Numbered from the stretch's first letter, positions 1-8,158 are shown. The stretch: DNA of 28,933 nt from RGIG8306 sp964566025 (GCA_964566025.1 CAZMHF010000026.1:1-28933), one strand, 5' to 3'. The notes: a model not told the origin generated them from the letters alone. A program made the numbers and translations.

Positions 1-31
1 GGCTGCTGTCTATCAATTCTTATGTGTTACT

Positions 32-172
32 TTATGGCACATGAGCATTTGCACCGGGGTTATCATTACCATAACCTTCTAAAAGGTTGATAGCTCCCCA
101 TACTCCAAGTCCTGCACCAAGTGCGATTACAAGTGTCTGTAGTGTACTGATTGCTGATTGAAAAAATGCCAT
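32..172 (-). CDS. Maff2-family small membrane protein, apparently truncated
   Basis: A 46-residue ORF with a strong GGAGG site upstream of ATG 172. It carries the N-terminal half of Maff2, a short membrane protein found between virD4 and the trbL/virB4 genes of Tn1549-type elements: one hydrophobic helix (about residues 8-30) followed by the hallmark INLLEGYGNDNPGA. Family members as I know them run to about 70 residues with a second helix after this motif. Here the frame ends with NAHVP and a stop, so the second helix is missing. The neighbour virD4 ends 85 bases upstream, which fits the usual order. The loss could be a real truncation, for instance by a nested element inserted at the left edge; Maff2 is known as a gene lying beside a tetracycline-resistance transposable element. 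A short natural variant is also possible. Confidence 0.72.
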   Translation of the reverse strand: MAFFQSAISTLQTLVIALGAGLGVWGAINLLEGYGNDNPGANAHVP

Positions 173-210
173 AATATTTTCCTCCAAATAGATTATTTGC
201 TCTTCTAGAG

Positions 211-266
211 CATTAAAATAAGCCTCACCGGTTTCTGGGGGCTTTTGCGATACCGCTTATTGCGGT
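211..266 (-). terminator. Weak hairpins between virD4 and Maff2
   Basis: Two small inverted repeats lie here: ACCGC/GCGGT (252-266) spanning the virD4 stop codon, and AAGCC/GGCTT (about 216-240) with a poorly paired interior followed by TTATTTT on the minus strand. Either could slow or partly terminate transcription between virD4 and Maff2. Neither is a textbook terminator. Confidence 0.25.
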
Positions 267-2020
267 TTTTCTCCGTCTACAACAACTACGTCATATACAT
301 CCTCCATATTCAGTTTTAATTTGCGATGTAGGAATTTCTCCACATCAAAGTAATACTTTTTGTCGTAATCAGAAGTGTACTGATAATTTGGATGTTTCGT
401 AATATCATACTTCTGAGACAAAAAAGGTCTGACTCCCCTTAGCTGTAAGATACATTTACCGCCATCCATAACAGCAAGTTCGTCCATCGACATTAACTCC
501 TTACCGAGCTTTTGGTAGTTTAGCGTATGCGAACGCTCTCGTCCTCGGTTTTCTCCGGTGTTATAGGTATCGATGGTTTCTTTTCCAAGTGCCTGGCTAA
601 GTTCCTTCAGCGTAGTAGGTTCAGAACCTCCTAAGAAGATCCTCGAATCCATGTTTCCAATGATGGTATCTGCATGATCTTTATAAATAGCCTTTAGCTG
701 GCTCTGTGCTTGCAGTACCAAACATGCGGATATTTCACGGCTTCGTATCGTGGCAACCAGTTTCTCCAGATTTGGTATCTGTCCGATGTTTGCCGCCTCA
801 TCGATAAGACATCTGACATGTATAGGAAGTCTTCCTCCATATACATCATCTGCCTTTTCGCAAAGAAGATTAAAGAGCTGGGTGTATATCATACTGATCA
901 GAAAATTGAAGGTTGCATCATTATCACTCATGATAAGGAATAATGCGGCCTTCCTGTCTCCCAAACAGTCAAGCTCCAACTCGTCATAAGCTGTAATCTC
1001 TCTAAGCTCCTCAATATCAAAAGGAGCAAGTCTTGCTCCGCAGCTTACTAGGATTGATTTTGCGGTTTTACCCGCCGCCAGCTTGAACTTAGCATACTGG
1101 CGTACCGCAAAGTGGTTCGGGTTTTTCCGTTTGAGTGCTTCAAACATCAAATCCACCGGATTCTGAAAATCCTCATCATCTTCCCTGACCTCAAAGGCAT
1201 TGATAAACTCAATCATGGTCGAAAAATTCTGCTCCTCTTTCGGGGCTTCGTAATGGATATATCCAATAAGTGCGGTATATAAAAGCGTTTCTGCTTTCGT
1301 CCAGAACTCATCTCCATTTTTTCCGTCCCCTTTGGTGTTTGCAATTAATGCATTCACAAGTTTCAAGATGTCTTTCTCGGAATGAATATACTCAAAGGGG
1401 TTATAGTGCATTGACTTATGGAAGTTGATCGTATTGAATACTCTAATCTGATACCCCTTTCTGTAAAGAGCATAACCACACTCATTAATCAGACTTCCTT
1501 TCGGATCAGTCACTACATAGGAACTATGCATCTGTAACAGATTCGGTTTCAGCCAGAATCTTGTTTTACCGGAACCAGAACCGCCGACAACAAGAACATT
1601 TTTGTTTCTTGCGTACTTTGGATTCTTTGGCCGATTACTCATCATCATCCTTTCCGATTGTGTTAAGATCACATTTTCCTGAAATACCGGGTCCATATAT
1701 GGCTCGATATCTTTACCAGTTCCCCATCTGGCAGATCCGTATTCCATACCTTTGCGGTACTTTTTGGCGTTCTTACCTCTGATATAGACAACAAGTCTTA
1801 AGGCAGCCCCTAACAAAATACCTATCAATAAATCAAACGGAAAGAAGCTAGGAAGAGGGTTTTCAAACGCTTTACCAATGGTGCTTAGGAAGCTAACAAT
1901 AATCTCTGTAGCATCTTTCCCTTCTGTCAAACGTATCGCTTCTCCAATATTTGTTGCAATAAGAGAAATGATCGCATAAGGAAGATTCGCAATGATAAGT
2001 TTCTTTGTTTTTAAACTCAT
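257..2020 (-). CDS. virD4: VirD4/TraG-type conjugative coupling ATPase
   Basis: A 587-residue type IV coupling protein, which brings the relaxase-DNA complex to the mating channel at the membrane and powers transfer by ATP hydrolysis. Two N-terminal membrane helices (about 7-27 and 62-81) precede the ATPase domain. Walker A is GGSGSGKT at 146-153 and Walker B is CLIDEA at 404-409, followed by the typical arginine-rich region and LVLQAQSQL segment. The length is normal for Tn1549-type elements. The start ATG overlaps the pcfB stop in an ATGA arrangement, so the two are translationally coupled. PcfB before it and Maff2 after it are the usual neighbours. No truncation or frameshift is seen. Confidence 0.95.
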   Translation of the reverse strand: MSLKTKKLIIANLPYAIISLIATNIGEAIRLTEGKDATEIIVSFLSTIGKAFENPLPSFFPFDLLIGILLGAALRLVVYIRGKNAKKYRKGMEYGSARWGTGKDIEPYMDPVFQENVILTQSERMMMSNRPKNPKYARNKNVLVVGGSGSGKTRFWLKPNLLQMHSSYVVTDPKGSLINECGYALYRKGYQIRVFNTINFHKSMHYNPFEYIHSEKDILKLVNALIANTKGDGKNGDEFWTKAETLLYTALIGYIHYEAPKEEQNFSTMIEFINAFEVREDDEDFQNPVDLMFEALKRKNPNHFAVRQYAKFKLAAGKTAKSILVSCGARLAPFDIEELREITAYDELELDCLGDRKAALFLIMSDNDATFNFLISMIYTQLFNLLCEKADDVYGGRLPIHVRCLIDEAANIGQIPNLEKLVATIRSREISACLVLQAQSQLKAIYKDHADTIIGNMDSRIFLGGSEPTTLKELSQALGKETIDTYNTGENRGRERSHTLNYQKLGKELMSMDELAVMDGGKCILQLRGVRPFLSQKYDITKHPNYQYTSDYDKKYYFDVEKFLHRKLKLNMEDVYDVVVVDGEKPQ

Positions 2021-2529
2021 CGTACCTTCTCCTTCTGCCTTTTTTTATGCTTCTGCTTTTTACGCTCTTGGTTGCCGGCAGTCTTTTCCTTAAGCTTTCG
2101 AAGTTGTTCTAAGATACTCGGCTTTTTCTCCTTTGGTGTTTTCTCCTGATACTTTGAAGCATACTCTTTGAGTACCTGCTGCAAGACCTCTGCATCCTTT
2201 GCTTTGAAGAATACGGTATAGCGTGGTGGATCACAGGATTTATCTTTACGAATTGCAAAATCCACACCATACTTCTTAGTAATCTTGCAGAACCCTTTTG
2301 CAGAGCCATCCGCAATCTCAATAACGGAAAGTCCATCCCCCTTACCCATCAGTTCCTTCACTGATTGTTTCCCTATAACCTTTCCATGTTGTTCTCCGAG
2401 TGCTCGTCTCATCTTCACATTATTTCTATGATGAAGATAAGTACGAAATGCATTCACCAGAGTTCGCCCAGTTAGCTTCGTTGTACTGACTGCCAAATTA
2501 ACCGTTTTGTTTTCAACCTCTTCTTGCAT
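2017..2529 (-). CDS. PcfB-family (DUF3801) conjugation protein
   Basis: A 170-residue soluble protein of the PcfB/DUF3801 family. In the enterococcal pCF10 system PcfB is a substrate-receptor-like factor that works with the coupling protein PcfC, a VirD4 homologue; the same pairing here implies the same role. The C-terminal third is very rich in Lys, Arg and Gln (about 130-170), suggesting DNA or membrane contact. ATG 2529 is preferred over the upstream in-frame GTG 2541 because the GTG lies inside the AGGAGG ribosome binding site (2541-2546). The stop overlaps the virD4 start by four bases. Confidence 0.85.
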   Translation of the reverse strand: MQEEVENKTVNLAVSTTKLTGRTLVNAFRTYLHHRNNVKMRRALGEQHGKVIGKQSVKELMGKGDGLSVIEIADGSAKGFCKITKKYGVDFAIRKDKSCDPPRYTVFFKAKDAEVLQQVLKEYASKYQEKTPKEKKPSILEQLRKLKEKTAGNQERKKQKHKKRQKEKVR

Positions 2530-2544
2530 GTTAATCCCCACCTC

Positions 2545-2895
2545 CTACTTTCGTATGCTGCTTTGTTTCTCATTAACAATAAGAATACCGTCTAAAGTAG
2601 TGGCTGCAATACGAAGATGCCTTGCAAGCGCAATATCGCTTAACATATCGTCAGAGAACGTATCCCCACATACCACTAGGATCCGGGAACGTCTGAGTAA
2701 TTCTTCTGACATCTCTCTGCTGTCCTTATGTTCCTTGGCCTTTGTTACTTTCAAAAAGCACGGCTGAAATAGTATGGGACAGATAGGAGAATACCCTGCT
2801 TCATATACTGCTCTGCAATACTTGGAAGCTATTGCTCTATTTTCTAATTCATCTTGGCCCCAAGAAGCCGAAATAAATGCTAATGGTCTTTTCAC
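2545..2895 (-). CDS. DUF7768/DUF4406-like nucleotide-hydrolase-fold protein
   Basis: A 116-residue protein resembling the DUF4406/DUF7768 group, small Rossmann-like proteins distantly related to nucleoside 2-deoxyribosyltransferases and common in conjugative elements. Visible features are an N-terminal strand reading LAFISASWG, a helix with repeated Asn/Arg/Ala positions, a YSPICPILF segment and a second core strand RILVVCGD. The molecular role inside the element is not established. It starts at GTG 2895 with AAGGAGG five bases upstream; that GTG overlaps the stop of a possible 22-residue ORF in a GTGA arrangement. It is the gene just before pcfB. Confidence 0.6.
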   Translation of the reverse strand: MKRPLAFISASWGQDELENRAIASKYCRAVYEAGYSPICPILFQPCFLKVTKAKEHKDSREMSEELLRRSRILVVCGDTFSDDMLSDIALARHLRIAATTLDGILIVNEKQSSIRK

Positions 2896-2960
2896 TTTGA
2901 CCTCCTTTCCATTTTTTGAAGGAAAATGCGAGTTCTCGTCCTCTGACGAGCAGCTGTCAT
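2892..2960 (-). CDS. Possible 22-residue Arg-rich peptide gene
   Basis: A tiny ORF beginning MTAARQRTRTR and ending in KMERRSK fills the gap between the DUF3846 gene and the DUF7768-like gene. It has an AGGAGGAG site directly before its ATG 2960 (spacing unusually short) and its TGA overlaps the next gene's GTG start as GTGA, the arrangement expected of translational coupling. About a third of its residues are basic. A 6-bp hairpin (CTCGTC/GACGAG, 2935-2950) lies inside it. It may be a leader peptide that tunes translation of the next gene, or chance. Confidence 0.35.
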   Translation of the reverse strand: MTAARQRTRTRIFLQKMERRSK

Positions 2961-2972
2961 CTCCTCCTGTTC

Positions 2973-3593
2973 TTATAGAATTTCTGCACGACTTGTTTTC
3001 TCCATTGTGTCATGAAAAGGCTTTTCATTTAACGCATCATCCATGATCGGAATCGCCAAAATCCCCTTCCCAAGCCTCACAAATGTCTGCGGTTGATGAA
3101 ACAGCTCCTCATAATGTTTCATCTGCGTCGGGGTAAGAGAAGCAAAATTATCCTCGGTAAGTCCTACAACCAGAATATTTCCGGCAAGGATATCATACAG
3201 CTCCCCTTCACTATCATAGAGCGGTCGGTTCAGTGGAAGCCCATTTATTTTCCCTTCTTCATTCACAATTAATCCAACCTGATCTTCGAAGGGATAGACA
3301 ACTTCAATATTTCCGCTGACTGCATTCTGTAATGCCTCAAGACCAGTCTCTAGCTTAACTGCTTCTGGATATTCTCCTGGCTTTATGAGTAGGCAATCCA
3401 TTCCTTCCATCTGTTCCATCTCTCTTTCTTCCAATGTCGAGAATTCAACATCGTTAAAATCACTACTTTCGAGGATAACCTCGCTGTCATTCCACATTTT
3501 TCTTACCTTCAGTTCTGCTTCAGTGGCATCCTCTGCTTGAACAGTAACTATCGTTTCACTAATCTCACGAACATTTATGTCAAATTCTTTCAT
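2973..3593 (-). CDS. DpnD/PcfM-like N-terminus fused to DUF3846 domain
   Basis: A 206-residue protein with two parts. Residues about 1-50 match the DpnD/PcfM pattern (INVREISETIVTVQAEDATE, then VRKMWND), a small fold common in Tn1549-type elements. Residues about 65-180 match DUF3846, with LLIKPGEYPE near the start and ILAGNILVVG near the end; DUF3846 occurs in phages and conjugative elements and has no firm biochemical role. It starts at ATG 3593, 14 bases after the preceding ORF, with a GGAGGAGG site in that gap. The two domains more often occur as separate proteins, so the join is noted; the element context is certain, the function is not. Confidence 0.65.
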   Translation of the reverse strand: MKEFDINVREISETIVTVQAEDATEAELKVRKMWNDSEVILESSDFNDVEFSTLEEREMEQMEGMDCLLIKPGEYPEAVKLETGLEALQNAVSGNIEVVYPFEDQVGLIVNEEGKINGLPLNRPLYDSEGELYDILAGNILVVGLTEDNFASLTPTQMKHYEELFHQPQTFVRLGKGILAIPIMDDALNEKPFHDTMEKTSRAEIL

Positions 3594-3607
3594 GCTTTGC
3601 CTCCTCC

Positions 3608-4015
3608 TTATTCGGTTTTGACCAAAATAGAAGGACTTGTTTCTGAGTCCTGCATCTTTGCTATAACCACCAATATCTCATTTAATTCTCTCATCGTAAG
3701 CCCTGTATACTTTTCTTTCTGTTTTCTCACCAGATAACCATTTCCAAATAATTGAATCGAACCATCCTTACTGTAGCTAACTGCTCTATCATCGGTAATC
3801 AAGATATAACGATTACCTTTTAGCGTGAATTCCACCTTATGTTTATCAAATCGCTGGATTGCACTTTCCGCATCTTCTTCCAGAAAGATACTCGGAACTC
3901 TCTCTGGATTGATTTTCAGATATCCGATTTCTTTATCAAGGCCACTATTGCACACAAGGTTTACTAGCTCTTCCAACTCTGCATCATTCTTATCTGTATT
4001 TATACAAATATCCAT
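3608..4015 (-). CDS. Conserved hypothetical element protein
   Basis: A 135-residue soluble protein that I do not assign to a named family. It is acidic in the first third, lacks a signal peptide or membrane helix, and has a strand-rich middle (EFTLKGNRYILITDD). It begins immediately after the parB stop (TAAATG), so it is almost certainly translated from the same message. Its place between parB and the DUF3846 gene suggests an accessory role in maintenance or transfer, but nothing in the sequence says which. Confidence 0.6.
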   Translation of the reverse strand: MDICINTDKNDAELEELVNLVCNSGLDKEIGYLKINPERVPSIFLEEDAESAIQRFDKHKVEFTLKGNRYILITDDRAVSYSKDGSIQLFGNGYLVRKQKEKYTGLTMRELNEILVVIAKMQDSETSPSILVKTE

Positions 4016-4948
4016 TTATAACATTTCCTCTCTCTGTTTCTTCTTCTGCCACTGTTCCAGTAGCTTGATGATTGTGTTTTCCATCTGCTTTGGAGTGTAG
4101 GACTTGGGAAAGTATTTCTTTAAGACTTCATTTTTAATCGTCACCCGGTCAAGATCCGCCTTTTTTTCTTCTCCCATGATTTCACTCATACTCTCGAAGG
4201 TACAATTTCCTTCCTGGCTAAGCTTCTTGATCCTCTGGGCCTGCGAAAGAGAAGGTGGACATTGCTCACTTTCCATTACATCCATAAAAATCTGCTGTTC
4301 TTCCTTTGCCAGATAGGAAAGCTCTACCGCCGGATTGAAAGCAAGCTGCTTGTTATCCACCATATCCATGAGTTCTGGAATAAGATTTGTGAGACGGATA
4401 TATCGTTGTACTTGTCGTGCACTATCACCTGTCTGTTCTCCTATTTCTGAATCAGATCTAAACTTCGTGCCAACTTGGCGCAAAGTTAAATCTGATCGTT
4501 CTCCCTGATGTTTAATAGCATCTAATTTCATCTTATACGAGAATGCTCTTTCACTCGGCAAGATATCTTCCCTTTGCAAATTTGAATCCACCATAAGAAT
4601 TGTTGCTGCATCATCATCCAAATCTCTCACAATAACCGGTATAGTAGTAAGTCCGGCAAGCTCTGCTGCATGGTGTCTTCTATGTCCTGAAATAATCTCA
4701 TATCCACCTTCCTCCAGTGGTCTTGCAATCGCCGGAGTTAGAACACCAAATTGCATAATACTCTCAACCATGTTTACCATTTCTTCATTGTCCAATATCT
4801 TAAATGGATGGTTTCTGAATGGATGCATCTGAGTAAGCAAAATTTCCTGTACTCGTTCTCCGGAAGTAGTCTCTTCTGCTCGTCCTGCTTCTGTTGTAAA
4901 AATATCATCGTAACTGGTCAAGCTGATGTTTGCGCCTGTTCTCGGCAT
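4016..4948 (-). CDS. parB: ParB/Spo0J-family partition protein
   Basis: A 310-residue ParB-type CTP-binding and DNA-binding protein. It should load at a centromere-like site and work with the adjacent ParA to hold the excised or replicating element in the cell. The ParB N-terminal domain covers about 38-130 with the GHRRHHAAE box at 88-96, matching the family's GERRxRA nucleotide-binding motif. A helix-turn-helix lies near 165-188 (EIGEQTGDSARQVQRYIRL). ATG 4948 has AAGGAGG nine bases upstream. Its 5' end overlaps parA by 44 bases in a different frame. No parS site was recognised here. Confidence 0.92.
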   Translation of the reverse strand: MPRTGANISLTSYDDIFTTEAGRAEETTSGERVQEILLTQMHPFRNHPFKILDNEEMVNMVESIMQFGVLTPAIARPLEEGGYEIISGHRRHHAAELAGLTTIPVIVRDLDDDAATILMVDSNLQREDILPSERAFSYKMKLDAIKHQGERSDLTLRQVGTKFRSDSEIGEQTGDSARQVQRYIRLTNLIPELMDMVDNKQLAFNPAVELSYLAKEEQQIFMDVMESEQCPPSLSQAQRIKKLSQEGNCTFESMSEIMGEEKKADLDRVTIKNEVLKKYFPKSYTPKQMENTIIKLLEQWQKKKQREEML

Positions 4949-5732
4949 CCGTCATTACCTCCTTTGTTAATACTCGATATGCATCGGCTACCTTTCCTTT
5001 TGGATCATGTTTAAAGATACTTCTTCCCTCCGCACTAATTTCAGCTGCTCGTACCGACATCGGAATGTCTGTCTCAAAGACCTTTATCTTGCTTCCATAA
5101 GCTTCTCTTACTAACGCAGAAATATCCTTTGAATAGTTTGTTCGCCCATCCACCATCGTAAGTAAGATACCCTCGATTTGTAGCCTGGGGTTAATCTGTT
5201 TCTTTACCTTACTAACTGTACCTAGTAACTGTTCTAATCCTTTGGCCGATAAGTAGTGTGCCTGAACTGGAATCAGTACACTATCTGATGCAGCCAGTGC
5301 ATTTATTGTGATCATTCCAAGACTCGGCATGCAGTCCAGCATAATAAAGTCATACTTGTTTGCAATGGTATCCAGATATTGCTTCAGGATACTTTCTCTA
5401 CTCATCACATTAACAAGTGACACCTCAAGGCCAGACAATGCAATGTTTGCAGGCATTAAATCCACACCTTCGGCATGGTGTAAAATCCCCTCGCCCTCTT
5501 CAATCGGCTTATCCACAATAACCTTTGACAAGATATCGGTTATCGTTACCGGTAAGTCATCTGGTCTAGGATATCCAAGGCTGATCGTCAGGGAAGCTTG
5601 CGGGTCCGTATCTACTAAAAGCACCTTTTTCCCTTCCTGTGCCAATCCGATACCTAAGTTTTCGCATGTGGTTGTCTTTCCGGTCCCGCCCTTTTGATTT
5701 ACTACTGCGATCGTTTTTGCTCGCTTTGACAT
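4905..5732 (-). CDS. parA: ParA/Soj-family partition ATPase
   Basis: A 275-residue ParA ATPase that drives segregation with ParB by ATP-dependent binding to nucleoid DNA. The deviant Walker A is KGGTGKTT at 14-21 with the signature Lys14, the DTDPQ motif is at 41-45, and the Walker B-like MLDCMPSLG follows further on. The start was moved to ATG 5732, which has GGAGG five bases upstream; the upstream in-frame ATG 5744 lacks a binding site. A strong hairpin with a T-run lies 27 bases upstream, between repA and this gene, so parA expression may be set by read-through or by a promoter inside repA. Confidence 0.94.
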   Translation of the reverse strand: MSKRAKTIAVVNQKGGTGKTTTCENLGIGLAQEGKKVLLVDTDPQASLTISLGYPRPDDLPVTITDILSKVIVDKPIEEGEGILHHAEGVDLMPANIALSGLEVSLVNVMSRESILKQYLDTIANKYDFIMLDCMPSLGMITINALAASDSVLIPVQAHYLSAKGLEQLLGTVSKVKKQINPRLQIEGILLTMVDGRTNYSKDISALVREAYGSKIKVFETDIPMSVRAAEISAEGRSIFKHDPKGKVADAYRVLTKEVMTDAENRRKHQLDQLR

Positions 5733-5758
5733 TGATACCTCCATTTATTTCTGATTAC

Positions 5759-5781
5759 AAAAAAAGACCGGTTACCCGATC
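5759..5781 (-). terminator. Intrinsic terminator/attenuator between repA and parA
   Basis: On the minus strand GATCGG-GTAA-CCGGTC forms a 6-bp stem closed by a GNRA-type GTAA loop and is followed by seven Ts (5765-5759). It begins at the repA stop codon and ends 26 bases before the parA start. This is a good rho-independent terminator by sequence, placed inside an otherwise co-directional operon. Confidence 0.7.
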
Positions 5782-6646
5782 ATATCAATCCATTCGCTCT
5801 TTCATTGTTTACCTGCGCTGCATAATAATTGCCGATAGTAAGCGGCGCATTATAAAGACTCGACAGCAGATATGCTTTAATATTTCTTACCTTCACTGTG
5901 TTTTCGCTCATACATTCCAACACGTATGTGATATGTCCGGAATCCAGCTTCATAAATCTAGACTTAACTAAAGCAATCGGCTTATCATCCCCACAGATAC
6001 GAATCTTTTTCTGATTAGAACATAGCACTTCCAACATAAGCTCTACCATTTCATCAATGACATCTCTTTTATAAGGATGATCTCTTACAAGGTACTCATA
6101 CTCAATTTTCTCTAAGAGATACTCTTTATAAGAAAGATACTCATCCTTCTCATCATCATCCATGATAGATTCGATATACTCAATATAACTAAAATCAGTA
6201 TTGATATTATTAGTATTACTTGGGTATGATTTTCGAACCTCCTGAGGTTTGATTTTCATACTTCCAGAGGTTTGATTTTCATACTTCCGGGTATACACGG
6301 ACAGAAAGTTCTTAACAAAGATTCGATTGGGCTTGTTTAACCCTATTCTTTCTCTCTCGATTAACTCTGCATCTCGCTCGAGTTCATCCAGAAGTTTCAC
6401 TGCTTTTTGTTTGGCACATCCAAGCGATTTCATAATCTGCTTTAGTGTATAGTAGATATAAATTCTACCATTTTCGTCATACCATTTATTCTTCGCTGAT
6501 AACTGCATCCGGTCTAACATCAAACCATACAGCAGTTTCGCATCTGTTGAAATGTTCTTTACGCTCTCTGCTTCAAATAATACTTTAGGAATTCGATAAA
6601 AGGAAAACTGCTCTGCTTCAGGACCATAATAAAAATCATATTTCAT
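5780..6646 (-). CDS. repA: RepA_N-type replication initiator
   Basis: A 288-residue replication initiator-like protein of the RepA_N family with a DUF6017-like C-terminal part, as found beside parA/parB in Tn1549-type elements. The N-terminal domain (about 1-120) shows the family pattern FYRIPKVLF, then DAKLLYGLMLDRM and a winged-helix segment (IYIYYTLKQIMKSLGCAKQK). A low-complexity Asn/Ser linker near 140-152 precedes the acidic C-terminal domain. It probably initiates replication of the excised circle so that the element is not lost after excision. ATG 6646 lies 11 bases inside the upstream Cys-rich ORF. No iteron array was seen within the gene. Confidence 0.87.
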   Translation of the reverse strand: MKYDFYYGPEAEQFSFYRIPKVLFEAESVKNISTDAKLLYGLMLDRMQLSAKNKWYDENGRIYIYYTLKQIMKSLGCAKQKAVKLLDELERDAELIERERIGLNKPNRIFVKNFLSVYTRKYENQTSGSMKIKPQEVRKSYPSNTNNINTDFSYIEYIESIMDDDEKDEYLSYKEYLLEKIEYEYLVRDHPYKRDVIDEMVELMLEVLCSNQKKIRICGDDKPIALVKSRFMKLDSGHITYVLECMSENTVKVRNIKAYLLSSLYNAPLTIGNYYAAQVNNERANGLI

Positions 6647-6863
6647 GACGAAACTCTTTTAATATTTTCTGCATACAGTAACCAATACAGGGAGCATGCA
6701 TTCCATAAGGACAGCCTTCACAATCCCCTGTTTTTATCTTATTTGTGCGGCTCTCGATGTAGTAACAGTTTTCCTCACCAAATTTACACCCCTTTTTCTT
6801 TGAAACATAGAAGTAGCAGTATTTACAGCTGTTCGGTTTATCTGCTGCATACTGAATTGTCAC
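6636..6863 (-). CDS. Small cysteine-rich protein
   Basis: A 75-residue protein with nine cysteines arranged as CxxC, C, C, CxxC and CxxxC clusters (CKYC near the start, CEGCPYG and PCIGYC near the end), a pattern consistent with structural zinc binding. I know similar uncharacterised ORFs next to repA in conjugative elements, but no function is established. It starts at GTG 6863, which shares its first base with the DUF5688 stop (TAGTG), and ends 11 bases inside repA, so it sits in a tightly coupled operon. A purine-rich AGAGGAGAGG stretch upstream can serve as its binding site. Confidence 0.7.
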   Translation of the reverse strand: MTIQYAADKPNSCKYCYFYVSKKKGCKFGEENCYYIESRTNKIKTGDCEGCPYGMHAPCIGYCMQKILKEFRHEI

Positions 6864-7945
6864 TAAAGTGCTACCTCTCCTCTTCCAGGAGCATTATCTG
6901 CTTTACTCCTTGACATAGCAGTAACTTCCTTCTGTCTGCTTCCAAGATCTTTAATGATAGATTTCTTTTCAGGTCCTGCTATATCACGATTCGCTTCCTT
7001 TTCTCTTTTTCTGGCATCGAACTTATCGGCACGTTCAAATACCTTATCTTTGCTGTCGTAATGGTAAACATTATCTGAAAGTCTTTCTGCTGGTGCTACC
7101 TGAGTTTCATTCACTTCTCGAACCATATCCTCCAAGGCACGATAGTCTGCCGTTCCATTATCCGGTACTAAAATGACCTCATGCACAGATGAGGGTAAAA
7201 CAAAGAAGTCACCACCAAGCTTCGCTACAGCTTCATCCATAAACTCCGGATAAGTAATAACACCGGCTCCATTCATTCGATCCGTTGAGGAGGCAACATA
7301 CATTGCTGCTTCTCCAGTAGGTAATCCAAGCTCATCCACAGGAACCCCCATCATCTCTGCCATGATATCTTGCATGTTGATAATTTCAAAAGGCTTAATT
7401 TCCGGAGCATATCGAAGTGCATCATCGAATAGCTGCTCCTGTGTAATCCCATAGGTATCAAGCATCTGGTTATTTACCAGTATAGATGCATTACCATCCG
7501 AACCCGAGCCTAGGATAAACCGACATACCATCGACATATCTTCCACATCCTTATGTGGAATCTTCTCCAGCATCTCTGCATTTCGCTCTGTATCAACAAC
7601 TTGAATCGAAAGCTTCTCTTTCATTGTTCCATAATCACTCAGTTTCTCAATAGAAAACTGTGGTACATCTCGTATACCCTTTTCTGCCATTTTTACCGCA
7701 TGATTAACTATTTCATCATAGCTACGTCCGTTTTCAATTCCTTCATAAAAACGATTCATATCAAGTGTTACTCCAACTTGACTTCCTTCCGGCCGGATCA
7801 CTACACCTTGATAACTTTCATTTTGAAGTTTACTAACATCTGTCTGCTCTAATGTTACCGGGCCTACATCAGCAGGAAGCACCTTGGGTAGGTCTTCCAT
7901 AAATCTGTCTTTGAATTCTTCAAAGCTCATTTCTGGTCTTTCCAT
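6863..7945 (-). CDS. DUF5688-family element protein
   Basis: A 360-residue protein of the DUF5688 family, widespread in Clostridia conjugative elements. It opens with MSFEEFKDRF after a short lead, has a long mixed alpha/beta body, and ends in a highly charged tail (about 300-360) rich in Lys, Arg, Glu and Asp. No signal peptide or membrane helix is present. The function is unknown; its position as first gene of the repA-parA-parB operon points to maintenance or regulation. ATG 7945 is preferred because AGGAGG lies six bases upstream. The in-frame extension to TTG 8152 would begin within the likely transcription start region and looks non-coding. Confidence 0.8.
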   Translation of the reverse strand: MERPEMSFEEFKDRFMEDLPKVLPADVGPVTLEQTDVSKLQNESYQGVVIRPEGSQVGVTLDMNRFYEGIENGRSYDEIVNHAVKMAEKGIRDVPQFSIEKLSDYGTMKEKLSIQVVDTERNAEMLEKIPHKDVEDMSMVCRFILGSGSDGNASILVNNQMLDTYGITQEQLFDDALRYAPEIKPFEIINMQDIMAEMMGVPVDELGLPTGEAAMYVASSTDRMNGAGVITYPEFMDEAVAKLGGDFFVLPSSVHEVILVPDNGTADYRALEDMVREVNETQVAPAERLSDNVYHYDSKDKVFERADKFDARKREKEANRDIAGPEKKSIIKDLGSRQKEVTAMSRSKADNAPGRGEVAL

Positions 7946-8150
7946 TCTAATCCTCCTAATTGTTCTTTCTCTAGTTTTCCGAAGGAAAATGCGATCCCTA
8001 TTGTGGGAACAGAGGATTTTCCTCCATGTAAATAGGTTGATAGTAAAAGCGCCCAGAACCAAAACCGTATGTATTCTGATTTTGAGCTCAAATGCAACTT
8101 TCGCTGCAACAAAAAGGCAAATGAGGAAGAGGTCTTTCGACGTCTCTCTC
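7946..8150 (-). other. Long 5' leader of the element operon
   Basis: About 205 bases separate the predicted transcription start from the DUF5688 start codon. The leader holds a 6-bp hairpin (TTTTCC/GGAAAA, 7975-7989), just upstream of the AGGAGG site, and a short ORF beginning MEENPLFP. This could support post-transcriptional control, but I recognise no known riboswitch and see no convincing protein gene. Confidence 0.35.
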
Positions 8151-8158
8151 AATTGCCT

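Noticed and set aside
2918..7994. The 14-mer GAAGGAAAATGCGA is shared by 2918-2931 and 7981-7994, both upstream of element genes.
   Set aside because: About one such 14-base match is expected by chance in this window, and the flanks are only weakly alike.
7946..8152. A 69-codon in-frame extension of DUF5688 to TTG 8152 with a hydrophobic start.
   Set aside because: It has no ribosome binding site, begins at the predicted transcription start, and the ATG at 7945 has a perfect site.
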